A stretch of DNA of 64,000 bases from Lepus europaeus (Eukaryota > Chordata > Mammalia > Lagomorpha > Leporidae). Where the stretch lies: assembly GCF_033115175.1 (NCBI RefSeq), contig NC_084844.1, positions 35,187,885 to 35,251,884 of the forward strand, read 5' to 3'. Positions 33,801-46,400 of this stretch are shown piece after piece. Numbering within the stretch: the first letter of the stretch is position 1; every line of letters starts with the position of its first letter. The translations under genes and the position numbers were made by a program. Below the pieces are notes generated by a model. It had not been told where the DNA came from. It was given only the letters and a program-made list of their open reading frames with translations, and made no database searches.

Positions 33801-36800
33801 CAGGTGCTTCTCCTGGTCTCCCATGCGGGTGCAGGGCCCAAGGACTTGGGCCATCCTCCACTGCCTTCCCAGGCCATAGCAGAGAGCTGGCCTGGAAGAG
33901 GGGCAACCAGGACAGAATCCGGCGCCCCAACCGGGACTAGAACCCCGTGTGCCGGCGCCGCAAGGTGGAGGATTAGCCTGTTGAGCCACAGCGCCGGCCT
34001 ATTTGTTTTTTTTTTTAAGGATTTATTTATTTATTTGAAAGGCAGAGCTAGAGAGAGAGGAGAGATCTTCTATCTGCCCGTTTACTCCCCAAATGGCCGC
34101 AACATCCAGGGCTGATCAGAGTTCTGGAGTAGACTCCTGTCTTGCCTGGAGAGTGAAGGCCTGTCTAGAAATCCATAAATAGTGTTTTTAAAATTAAAAA
34201 AATTTTTTTTTTAATTTTTTAACTTTTATTTAATAAATATAAATTTTGAAAGTACAACTTTTGGATTATAGCGGCTTTTCCCCCCAGAACCTCCTTCCCA
34301 CCCGCAACCATACCATCACCCACTCCCTCTCCCATCCCATTCTTCATTAAGATTAATTTTCAATTATCTTTATATACAGAAGATCAACTTAGTATGTACT
34401 AAGTAAAGATTTCAACAGTTTGCACCCACACGGATACACATAGTATAAAGTACTGTTTGAGTAGTAGTTTTACTGTTAATTCGCATAGTACAACACATTA
34501 AGGACAGAGATCCTGCATGGGGAGTAAGTGCACAGTGACTCCTGTTGTTGATTTAACAATTGACACTCTTATTTATGACGTCAGTAATCACTCGAGGCTC
34601 TTGTCATGAGCTGCCAAGGCTATGGAAGCCTCTTGAGTTCACAAACTCTGACCTTATTTAGACAAGGCCATAATCAAAGTGGAAGTTCTCTCCTCCCTTC
34701 AGAGAAAGGTACCTCCTTTTTTGATGGACTGTTCTTTCCGCTGGGATCTCACTCACAGAGATCTTTCATTTAGGTCATTCTTTTGCCACAGTGTCTTGGC
34801 TTTCCATGCCTGAGAAACTCTCATGGGCTTTTTAGCCGGATTCAAATGCCTTAAGAGCTGATTCTGAGGCCAGAGTGCTCTTTGGGCATCTGTCGTTCTA
34901 TGGGTCTGCTGTATATCCCGCTTCCCATGTTGGATTGTTCTCTCCATTTTAATTCTATCAGTTATTAGCAGACACTAAATCTTGTTTATGTGATCCCTTT
35001 GACACTTAATGCTATCATTATGATCAATTATGAACTTAAACTTATCATTTTGACTAGTAAGATGCCATTGGTACATGCCACCTTGATGGGATTGACTTGG
35101 GATCCCCTGGCATGTTTCTAGCTCTACCATTAGGGGTAAGTCCGAGTGAGCATGTGCCGAACTTTACAGCTCCTGCTCTCTTATTCCCACTCTTATATTT
35201 AACAGGGATCACTTTTCAATTAAATTTAAACACCTAAGAATAATTGTGTGTTACATAAACAGTATTAGCAAGGAAGGATTAAAGGTTTGTAGAACTCAGC
35301 TTGCAATATAATCTCCCACTGGGGCTGGTCCTGTGGCATAGTAGGTTAAGCTTTTGCCTGTGGCATCGGCATCCCATATGGGCACTGGTTCCAGTACTGG
35401 CTACTCCACTTCTGATCTAGCTCCCTGCTAATGGCTCGGAAAAGCAGTGGAAGATGGTCCAGTTGCTAAGTTCCTGCACCCACATGGGAGACCCAGAAGA
35501 AGCTTCTGGCTCTTGGCTTCAGATCAGCCCAACTCCAGCATTGTGGCCATTTGGGGAGTGAACCAGCAGATGGAAGACCTCTCTTGCTGTCTCTCCCTCT
35601 CTCTTTCTATAACTCTGTTCTCAAATAAATAAATCTTTTATTTGTTTATTTATTTATTTTTTGACAGGCAGAGTGGATAGTGAGAGAGAGAGAGAGAAAG
35701 GTCTTCCTTTTGCCATTGGTTCACCCTCCAATGGCCGCTGTGGCTGGCGCATCTTGCTGATCCGAAGCCAGGAGCCAGGTGCTTCCTCCTGGTCTCTCAT
35801 GTGGGTACAGGGCCCAAGCACTTGGGCCATCCTCCACTGCCTTCCCGGGCCATAGCAGAGAGCTGGCCTGGAAGAGGGACAACCAGGATAGGAAGCGGCG
35901 CCCCGACCGGGACTAGAACCTGGTGTGCTGGCGCCGCAAGGTGGAGGATTAGCCTGTTAAGCCATGGCGCCGACCAAATAAATAAATCTTAAAAACATAA
36001 TCTCCCACTTAATTCTCCTACTTTCAGAATGGTATTTTATATATATGTATATGCTTGTCTGTTACTTCACACATGTAGTTTTCCATCTCCAGAAAATAAT
36101 TGCCAGTCGTTTCTTTCCTGGGGGAGGGATTTTCACCTGGTTGTATAGAATGGAGGAGGTGATTTGAGGTCTTCTATTTATATTTAGACTGTCAACGTTT
36201 CTGTTTTTTTTCTCTTTCACTCTTAACTCCTAAGCTGCTTGGGACTGTCATTTCTCTGTCAGGAGTTCGTGGCTGTCTTGTTGTTTTTTTTTTTTTTTTT
36301 TTTTCACAGGCAGAGTTAGAAAAAGAGAGAAAGGTCTTCCTTTTCCGTTGGTTCACCCCCCAAATGGCCGCTTCGCGCAGATCCGAAGCCAGGAGCCAGG
36401 TGCTTCCTCCTGGTCTCCCATGCGGGTGCAGGGCCCAAGCACTTTGGCCATCCTCCACTGCCTTCCCGGGCCACAGCAGAGAGCTGGACTGGAATAGGAG
36501 CAACCAGGACAGAATCCGGCGCCCCGACCGGGACTAGAACCCAGGGTCCCTGGGCCGCAAGTGGAGGATTAGCATAGTGAGCTGCGGTGCCGGCCCCTGG
36601 CTATCTTGTTTCTTCTTCCTCATATTTTTTTCTTTTTTAAAGATTTACTTATTTTTGGAAAGGCAGGGTTATAGAGAGAAGTTTTCCATTTGCAGGTTCA
36701 CTCCTCAAATGGCTGCACTGGCTAGGGCTGGGCCAGACCAAAGCCAGGAGCCTGGAACTCCATCTAGGTCTATCATTGTGGGTGGCAGGGGCCCAAGCAC

Positions 36801-39800
36801 TTGGGCCATCTTCTGCTTTTCCAATAGGAAATGGAGCAACTGAGATTTGAACTGGTGCTTATATGGGATATTGCTTCGCTGGTGGCTGCACCACAACACT
36901 GGCCCCTCTTGTTTCATGCCTAGTCCTCATTTATTACTCTATAATTGAATTCTAAGCTCAAGGTTTCTGTAAATTAAATTTCATTTTTCAGGGAACAGAT
37001 GAACTAGCTTGTCATTTTTTAGTACTAAATTTGTGATCTTTTGATGCTCGAATTTGTTACTAAATTTTTTTTTTTATATATGAAATCAGTATCAGGCTGG
37101 CGTTGTGGCTTAATGGGTTAAGCTGCATCCTGAGACTCAGGCATTCCATATGGGTGCTGGTTCGAGCCCTGGCTGCTCCACTTCTGATCCAGCTCCCTGC
37201 TAGGGCACTTGGGAAAGCAGCAGAACATAGCATAAGTTCTAGGACCCCAGCACTGATGTGAGAAACCCAGATGAATCTCCTGGGCCCTGGCTTTGTCCTG
37301 GCCCAGCTCTGGCCACTGCAGCCATTTGGGGAGTGAACCAATGGATGAAAAATCTCTCTCTACCCCCCAGCCTCTGTAACTTTACCTTTCAAATAAATAA
37401 ACAAAAAATCAGTTATTGATAACGTTTTTAACATTTTAATCCCAAAAGATATTTGCTTTTCTAAGGAATGTGACAAAGTGCATTGTCTCTAATTTGCAAA
37501 TGCAGTAACTAAGACCTGGAGAGGTTGTGACTGTTGAGATTTGTGGAAAACAGAGATCCCCATCCTTGACCTCTGGAACTGCCACTTCATATCTGAGTGA
37601 CAGTGGCTTGATTTAGCCAGCAATTAATTTGGTTTGATGTTTTAAAGTAGGAAAGGAAGTACTGATTCCTACCAAAATTTATTTCAGAATGCTTTCTTAA
37701 TCTGTTGCTGTTGTATTTCATTTAAACCAGTAACACACTGGTCTGTTTTCTGTAGTACACCTGAGCAGGAGCAACTAATGGTGGTGTGGCTAAGTTGGAT
37801 GATAAAAGAAGAAGCTTACTTTGAGAGGTAAGATGACTTGATTTGTTTCAGTTAGCTAGAAAGCTTTTCTCATTCTTTTTGGAAATCTGTATTTTCTTTT
37901 CTGTTTTCACAGCACTTCAGGTGTGTCTGCCTCGTTTGGGGAGATGTTATTGTTGGTGGCCATGTACTTTCACAGCAACCAGCTTAGTGCCATCATTGAC
38001 TTAGTCTGTTCCACTTTGGGGATGAAGGTAATTTTGTTTTTTTAATCTTCTTTCTAAAAGAAAGTGCTTCTAAGCTGGACATGTTATTGTAGTGTCAAGT
38101 AAATAGATTGTTTTCATTTGTGCAATTTTAATTTTTTTGATAGTTTTAAGTTTTATCATGAGCTCCTAGAAAAAATGCACTTGGAGAACACTTATTTGTA
38201 AGAATTATAGGCTGGTGCCGCATCTCAATAGGCTAATCCTCTACCTTGTGGCGCTGGCACACCGGGTTCTAGTCCCGGTCGGGGCGCCGGATTCTGTCCC
38301 GGTTGCCCCTGTTCCAGTCCAGCTCTTTGCTGTGGCCTGGGAGTGCAGTGGAGAATGACCCAAGTGCTTGGGCCCTGCAGCCACATGGGAGACCAGGAGG
38401 AAGCACCTGGCTACTGGCTTCGGATCAGCGCATTGAGGGGTGAACCAATGGCAAAAGAACACCTTTCTCTCTGTCTCTCTCTCTCTCTCACTGTCCACTC
38501 TGCCTGTCAAAAAAAAAAAAAAAAAGAAAAAGAAAAAGAAAAAAGAAAGAATTATAAATGTCCAGTGCAGAAAGCTTGGAAAGTACAAAAAAAGAGGAAA
38601 AATCTAATTCTGTCATTCAGAAATATCAGCTATACTACAGGCACTTGAGCCAACTGCTCTTCTTTCCCAGGCTGTTAGCAGGGAGCTGGATTGCAAGTGG
38701 AGCACTTGGGACTCCAACCAGTGCCTTTTATCTGCTGTGCCACAACGCTGGCCCTACAGTGGGATTTTATATAACTCTGAGGGTACTTCACAAAGTATGT
38801 GCAAAAGTAGAATTAAAAAGCAAGCTTATTTTGATGCAAAAATTTTTAAATCCATGTCTACTTTTTTCTTTCTTTCTTTTTTTTTTTTTTTTTTTGACAG
38901 GCAGAGTGGACAGTGAGAGAGAGACAGAGAGAAAGGTCTTCCTTTTTGCCGTTGGTTCACCCTCAAATGGCCGCCACAGCTGGCATGCTGTGGCTGGCGC
39001 ACTGTGCTGATCCGAAGTCAGGAGCCAGGTGCTTCTCTTGGTCTCCCATGGGGTGTAGGACCCAAGCACTTGGGCCATCCTCTACTGCACTCCCGGGCCA
39101 CAGCAGAGAGCTGGCCTGGAAGAGGGGCAACCGGGACAGAATCTGGTGCCCCTACCGGGACTAGAACCCGGTGTGCCGGCGTTGCTAAGTGGAGGATTAG
39201 CCTATTGCGCCACGGCGCCGGCCCTACTTTTTTTTTAATAAACACTTTAGAAGCTTTTTGAGACCCTTCACTTGCATACAGGTATTCACACAACTATGTC
39301 TTCATATGCTTACCAGGTTGATTCCTTAGGGTAAAGTTCCTGAAGGCAGTTGACTAAGGAGTATGATTATGATGAGGTGTTTCATTGCCCGATTACCTTT
39401 CAGAAAGATGACCCAGTTTAACTGTCCCTGTTGCTGAATGAGAAATTCTGTGCTTGTAAACTCTCACTGTTACTAGGCATTGCCATTTTTCTTAGTCTTT
39501 GTAAATTTGATGAAGAATGTTTTTACTTATTTTGTACTTCTTTGTTTACAAGTAAAACTGTAGTTTTTCAAATCTGTGGGTTTTGATTGTTTTCTTTGTG
39601 AGAAGAACTCTTTTAGTATCCTAATTTTTCTGTAGAAAGCTGTTTTTATATTGATTCTGTTTCTGAGGGAAAACACACTTTAATGTTGGGTTTGAGACAT
39701 TATTTCTGAAGCAGAGTGTGTACTTACTTTTTTTTTTTTTAATATTTATTTATTTGAAAGTCAGAGTTAAACAGAGAGAGGAAAGGTAGAGAGGTCTTCC

Positions 39801-40401
39801 ATCTGCTGGTTCACTCCCCAATTGGCCGCAATGGCTAGAGATGCGCCAATCTGAAGCCAGGTACCAGGAGCTTCCTCTGTGTCTCCCACATGGGTGAAGG
39901 GACCCAAGGAGTTGGGCCAACTTCTACTGCTTTCCTAGGCCACAGCAGAGAGCTGGATCAGAAATGGAGCAGCCATGTCTCGAACTGGTGCTGAAATGGG
40001 ATGCTGGTGCTTCGGGCCAGGGTGCTAACCTGCTGCGGCACAGCACCAGTCCCGTGTACTTACATGTGAATACTAAATTTTATATGAGCCCAGCCATTTT
40101 AGATAATAAAAGCACCAGAGTAAGTTGTGCTTCATGTATTGGATTTTTACGTGCTGTTGTAATTCTTTTGGTTATTTTAGATTGTAATTAAGCCAAGCTC
40201 CTTGAGCAGAATGAAGACTATCTTCACACAGGAAATTTTTACTGAACAGGTATTTTTCTTTTATTCTTATTTATTTAACTTTTCTTTTACAATACCTTTG
40301 TGGGGAAACTTGTATATTTCATGTTAAGAGAATAGAATAGCCTTTCTCCATTCCTTTTTAACTTCTTTCTTTTAAGGTTTATTATTTATTTGAAAGTCAA
40401 G

Positions 40402-40448
<47 letters not shown>

Positions 40449-43400
40449 CGAGAATGATTGGTCTTGCATCTGCTGGTTCACTTCCCAAATAACCACAATG
40501 GCTAGGGCTGGCCTAGGCCAAAGCCAAGAGTCAGGAGCTTCATCCAGATCTCCCACGTGGATATCAGGGGCCCAAATACTTGGGCCGTCTTCTGTTTTTC
40601 CCAGGCTGTTAGCAGGAACAGCTGGGACAAGAACTGGCGCCCATATGGGATTTTGGTTCTGTAGGCGGCAGCTTTGCCTGCTATGCCACAACATCGGCCC
40701 CTGAGGGGAATCTTTGACAGACACTTAGAGGTCTATGAATGACATCTTTTTTCTTAACATCCATTTTTATTTGCTTGAAAGGCAGAGTTGCAAAAAGAGA
40801 GGGAGAGACAGATATATCTTCCATCTTTCACTTGATAGTTTACTCTCCAAATGGCCACAATGGCCAGGGCTGAGCCAGACGAAAGCCAGGAGTTTCTTCC
40901 AAGTCTCCCATGTGGATGCAAGGGCCCAAACACCTGGGTTATCCTCCAGTACCTTCTGCAGGTTATTAGCAGAGAACTGAATGAGAAGTAGAGCAGCTGG
41001 GACACAAACCAGTGCCCATATGGGATGCTGGTGTTGCAGGTGGCGGCTTTACCTGCTATGCCACAACGCTGGTCCCAAATGTCATTTACATAATGGAAAT
41101 TTACATTTAGGAAATGTCATTTACATAATGCATTTCCTAAAAGACTCCCCCCCCCCCCCAACAATCCTTTGAGGCAGGTAAAGCAGTATTCTATTTTGTA
41201 GATGTAAAAATAGATTCCAATGATAAAGTAACTCCTCCAAAGCCAGTGAGCCCAGATTATATGATTCCTACTTTTGGGGTTTTTACCTTTTTGCATTGCT
41301 GTGCATGTATCTATGTTTAAATGCAAAAAAAATAGAGAACTTTATAAATCACTGAATGTATGCTTTTTCATCATTCAAAAGAATTAAAATTAGGAATAAT
41401 TAATTGTTATCATTTGTAGGGAGTACATTTGAGTACTAATAGTTTATCTACTAATCCTCTCTGGTAAAAATAAGTTTAGATTTGGTTTAACTATATGTAT
41501 TAATGCTGTTTTTTCCTGCTAGGTTGTTACAGCTCATGCAGTTCGAGTCCCTGTTACGAGTAACCTGAGTGCCAACATCACTGGGTTTTTGCCTATCCAT
41601 TGTATTTACCAGCTTCTCAGGAGTCGTTCCTTTACCAAGCACAAAGTGTCAATAAAAGTATGATCTTAAATTTATTTTGAAAATTTAGCCCTAGTTAATG
41701 CTTTTTCCCCAGCTAATTCTGTTCCAATTTGTGGGCCTTTACTGTTTGTTTTGGGTATGAAAAATGTGCTGCCAGGCTGTGATACAAGTCATGTATGTAG
41801 CCATGGTAATTAGGAACCTAATTTCAGATTTCTGAAACAGTATAAATATTACTTAGAAAATGAATGTTATTAATTCTTTTAAATTTTCAGTTATAGCACA
41901 TGACTATTTCATTAAAACTTAGAAGTTGACATTTTCTTCTTTTTTCCCCCCAGGATTTATTTGTTTATTTGAAAGGCAGAGTTACAGAGAGAGGGAGAGA
42001 CTGAGAGAGATCTTCCTTCTGCTGGTTCATTCCCAAAATGGCCACAGTGGCCTGCTAGGGCTGGGCCAAGCTGAAGCCAGGAGCCAAGAACTCTGTCCAG
42101 GTCTCCCATGTGGGTGTCAGGGGCCCAAGCACTTGTACCATCTTCCATTGCTTTCCCAGCAGGTAGCTAGAATGGAAGTAGAGCAGCTGGGACTCAAACC
42201 AGAGCCCATATGGGATAATGGCATTCCAGGTTGTGGCGTAACCTGCTGTGCCACAATACTGGCCCTGGAAGTTGCCATTTTGCTTGCCAAATTGCTGATC
42301 AGCTATGACTAGTATTTGTAGATTTGTTACAAGGACACCTAACTAACCTGAAACTTATTTATCTGAAAGGCATTGCACAGAGAGAGAGGGACCGACAGAG
42401 CTAGAGAGATCTTTGGTTTCCTGGTTAACTTCCCAAATAGCCACAACAGCCAAGACAGACCCATACTGAAACCAGGAGCCAGGAACTCTATCTGGGTTTC
42501 CAGGCACATTAAAAGTAGAACAACTGGAACTCAAATTCTGCATTCTGCAATGGGATGCAATGATGCTGCTCTTTGATGGCCCCAAATTGATACATATTTT
42601 AATGTTTCTAATTTTTTATAGTTGGTTATATCCAACAGTTTAAAATCCTCTAAGAAAAGGCTATAACCTAGGAGTTAAAGAAATCTGAATCTTTTTAGAG
42701 ACATTTTTAAATTTTTAAAATTTTTTTATTTTTTTATTTTATTTTATTTTTTTTGTGACAGGCAGAGTGGATAGTGAGAGAGAGAGACAGAGAGAAAGGT
42801 CTTCCTTTTGCTGTTGGTTCACCCTCCAATGGCCACTGCAGCCGGCTCATTGCGCTGATCCGAAGCCAGGAGCCAGGCGCTTCTCCTGGTCTCCCATGCG
42901 GGTGCAGGGCCCAAGGACTTAGGCCATCCTCCACTGCCTTCCCGGGCCATAGCAGAGAGCTGGCCTGGAAGGGGGGCAACCGGGATAGAATCTGGCACCC
43001 CAACCAGGACTAGAACCTGGTGTGCCGGCGCCGCAAGGCGGAGGATTAGCCTGTTAAGCCACGGTGCTGGCCAATTTTTTCATTTTTTTGACAGGCAGAG
43101 TGGACAGTGAGAAAGAGAGACAGAGAGAAAGGTCTTCCTTTGCCGTTGGTTCACCTTCCAATGGCCGCCGTGTCCGGTGCGTTGCGGCCGGCGCACCGTG
43201 CTGATCCCAAGGCAGGAGCCAGTTGCTTCTCCTGGTCTCCCATATGGTGCAGGGCCCAAGCACTTGGGCCATCCACCATTGCACTCCTGGGCCATAGCAG
43301 AGAACTGGCCTGGAAGAGGGGCAACCGGGACAGAATCCGGTGCCCCGACCGGGACTAGAACCCGGTGTGCTGGCACCACAAGGCGGAGGATTAGCCTGTT

Positions 43401-46400
43401 GAGCCACGGCGCCGGCCTTTAGAGGCATTTTTATTTACAAAGGAAAATGAACAGTATATGCATGATATATTACCTTTTTTTTTTTTTAAAGATTTAGAGA
43501 GAGGTCTTCCCTCTGCTGGTTCACTCCCCAAATGGCAGCAAGGAGCAGAGCTGGGCTGATGTGTGTGCAGGGGCCCAAGCACCCGGGCCATCCTCTACTG
43601 CTTTCTCAGGCCATAGCAGAGAGCTGGATTGGAAGTAGAAATGCTGGGACAGAAACCGGTGCCGATATGGGATGCTGGTGCTGCAGACCAGGGCCTTAAC
43701 CCACTGTACCATAGTGCCAACCGATATATTACATTTAATTGTTCTTGTTTTTATGATTTAGTGAAATTATTTTTTAGCTAGAATGCATCTTCTACATTTT
43801 TTTTTTTTTTTGATTTTTGATAGGCAGAGTGGACAGTGAGAGAGAGACAGAGAGAAAGGTCCTCCTTTTGCCGTTGGTTCACCCTCCAATGGCCGCCGCG
43901 GTAGGCGCGCTGCGGCCGGCGCACCGCGCTGTTCCGATGGCAGGAGCCAGGTACTTCTCCTGGTCTCCCATGGGGTGCAGGGCCCAAGGACTTGGGCCAT
44001 CCTCCACTGCACTCCCTGGCCACAGCAGAGAGCTGGCCTGTAAGAGGGGCAACAGGATTGGTGTCCCGACCGGGACTAGAACCCGGTGTGCTAGCGCCAC
44101 AAGTTGGAGGATTAGCCTAGTGAGCTGCGGCGCCGGCCCATCTTCTACATTTTTTAATTTTTATCATTGTAAAAGAGCTATAAACTAAGAGTGTGAATAT
44201 ATACCTGCCATTTCTACATGTCTTCTATCCAGTGACAGTCAAGTGGGATCTTCTGTAAGTGCTTATAAGCTACTTTCTTTGAGTTCTGAGGATTTGCTAT
44301 GTGGACCTATCCCTCTACCCAAATTCCTCTTTACCGTGCAGTCTTCTATGGCAACACACATCGTATTCTGCATACAGATATAGTAGGGACTGAGACTCTG
44401 TTTCTCACTGCTTAAAAATTAATTGATTACTCTCATAGCTAAGCTTCTCATTATTTTAGGTTCATCTAACACTGCAAAATATTTTCTATTAGGATATAAA
44501 AGTAGTTCATATTTTAAATCAAAGGCAATTATGAAACTTAGTAATCTATTTGGAGCTACCAACAATGAATAATGAGTTTCATAGACTCACCACCACATAA
44601 AATCATTTGTGCCTCTATGATTTCGCATGTGTTTTCTTATTGCCACAATTGACTCACTGCCTATAACCTTCTATTTTAGGACTGGATTTATAGACAGCTG
44701 TGTGAAACCTCCACTCCACTCCATCCCCAGTTACTTCCTCTGATCGATGTGTACATAAATTCTATACTGACTCCTGCATCTAAATCTAATCCAGAAGCCA
44801 CTAATCAGCCAGTCACAGAACAGGAGATACTCAATATTTTCCAAGGAGTCATTGGGGTAAAATAATGTCCTTCTACATTTATTAACTTATTTTCCTTCTA
44901 TGTATTCTGCTGAGTTATTCTACTTTTTCTTTTTGGCTATCAAAACTTCAGGTTCTGATAAACTTGAGTTTAAAATGAGATTACATTTCCTCAGATCACT
45001 TGTGAAAACTGAAGAATGATACTAGTTTAAACCATTTGTCAAAGGAACACCTTTTGAGGAATTATTTATTTAGTTATAAGAGATTTATTTATTTATTTGA
45101 AAGGCAGAGTTACAGAGATAGGGAGAGATTTTCCATTGGCTGGTTTACTCCCCCAAATGGTTGCAATGGCTGGGGTTGGCCTGGCCAAAGCTTGGAGTCT
45201 AGAACTCTGTCTGGGTTTCCCATGTGGATGCAGGGGCCCAAGCACTTGGGTCATTCTGCTGCTGCTTTCCCAAGTGCATTAGCAGAGAGCTGGATCTGAA
45301 GAACAGCTGGGACTCCAACTGGCACTCATATAGGGTGCTGTGTCACTTGCTGCGCCACAATGCTGGCTCCTTGAGCAATTGTTGTTTTTAAAGGATTATT
45401 TTTATTTATTTATTCGAAAGAGAGTTACAGTGAGGAGAGATCAGAGAAAGGAGAGTTATACAGATACAGAGAGAGATCTTCCATCTGCTGGTTTACTGCC
45501 CAAATGGCTGCAGTGACTGGGCTCAGCCCGGTTGAAGTCAGAATATTTTTCTGGGGCTCTCAAATGAGTGCAGGAACCCAAGGACTTGGGCCATCCTCTG
45601 CTGCTTGCCTAGGCATGTAAAGCAGGGAGCTGGATTGAAGTGGAGCAGCTGGAACTTGAATCACCATCCATATGAGATGCTGGCGCTGCAGGCTGTGGCT
45701 TTAATCCTCTGTAACATAGAACCGGCCGCGGGAATTCTTTTAAAAGCTTTTTTTTTTTTTTTTTGACAGGCAGAGTGGATAGTGAAAGAGAGAGACAGAG
45801 AGAAAGGTCTTCCTTTTTGCCGTTGGTTCACCCTCCAATGGCCGCTGCGGCCAGTGCACCGCGCTGGTCCGAAGGCAGAGCCAGGTGCTTCTCCTGGTCT
45901 CCCATGGGGTGCAGGGCCCAAGCACTTGAGCCATCCTCCACTGCACTCCCTGGCCATAGCAGAGAGCTGGCCTGGAAGAGGGGCAACCGGGACAGAATCC
46001 GGTGCCCCGACCGGGACTAGAACCTGGTGTGCTAGCGCCACAAGGCGGAGGATTAGCCTATTGAGCCACAGCGCCGGCCTAAAGCTTTGTTTTAAAGTCT
46101 AAAAGGAGCCCTGGAGTTTGTGTGTATACATATAATTGTGATACATTTTTTAAAAAGATTTTTGTTTTATTTATTTGAAAGAGTTGTAGAGAGAGGTAGA
46201 GACAGAGAGAGAAGTCTTTCATCCACTGGTTCACTTCCCAAATGGCTGCAACGGCCGGAGCTGCACCTATCCGAAGCCAGGAGCCAGCAACTTCCTCTGG
46301 GTCTCCCATGTGGGTGCAGGGGCCCAAGGACTTGGGCCAACTTCTGCTGCTATCCCAGGCCATAGCAGAGAGCTGGATCGGAACTGGAGCAGCCGTGATT

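Larger units (their letters stand above)
38550..39640 (-). mobile_element. L1M 3'-region remnant, inverted, interrupted
   Basis: Pieces at about 38550-38640 and 39276-39640 (GATTCCTTAGGGTAAAGTTC, GAAAGATGACCCAG, CATTGCCATTTTTCTTAGTC) follow the antisense L1M order. Confidence 0.5.
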
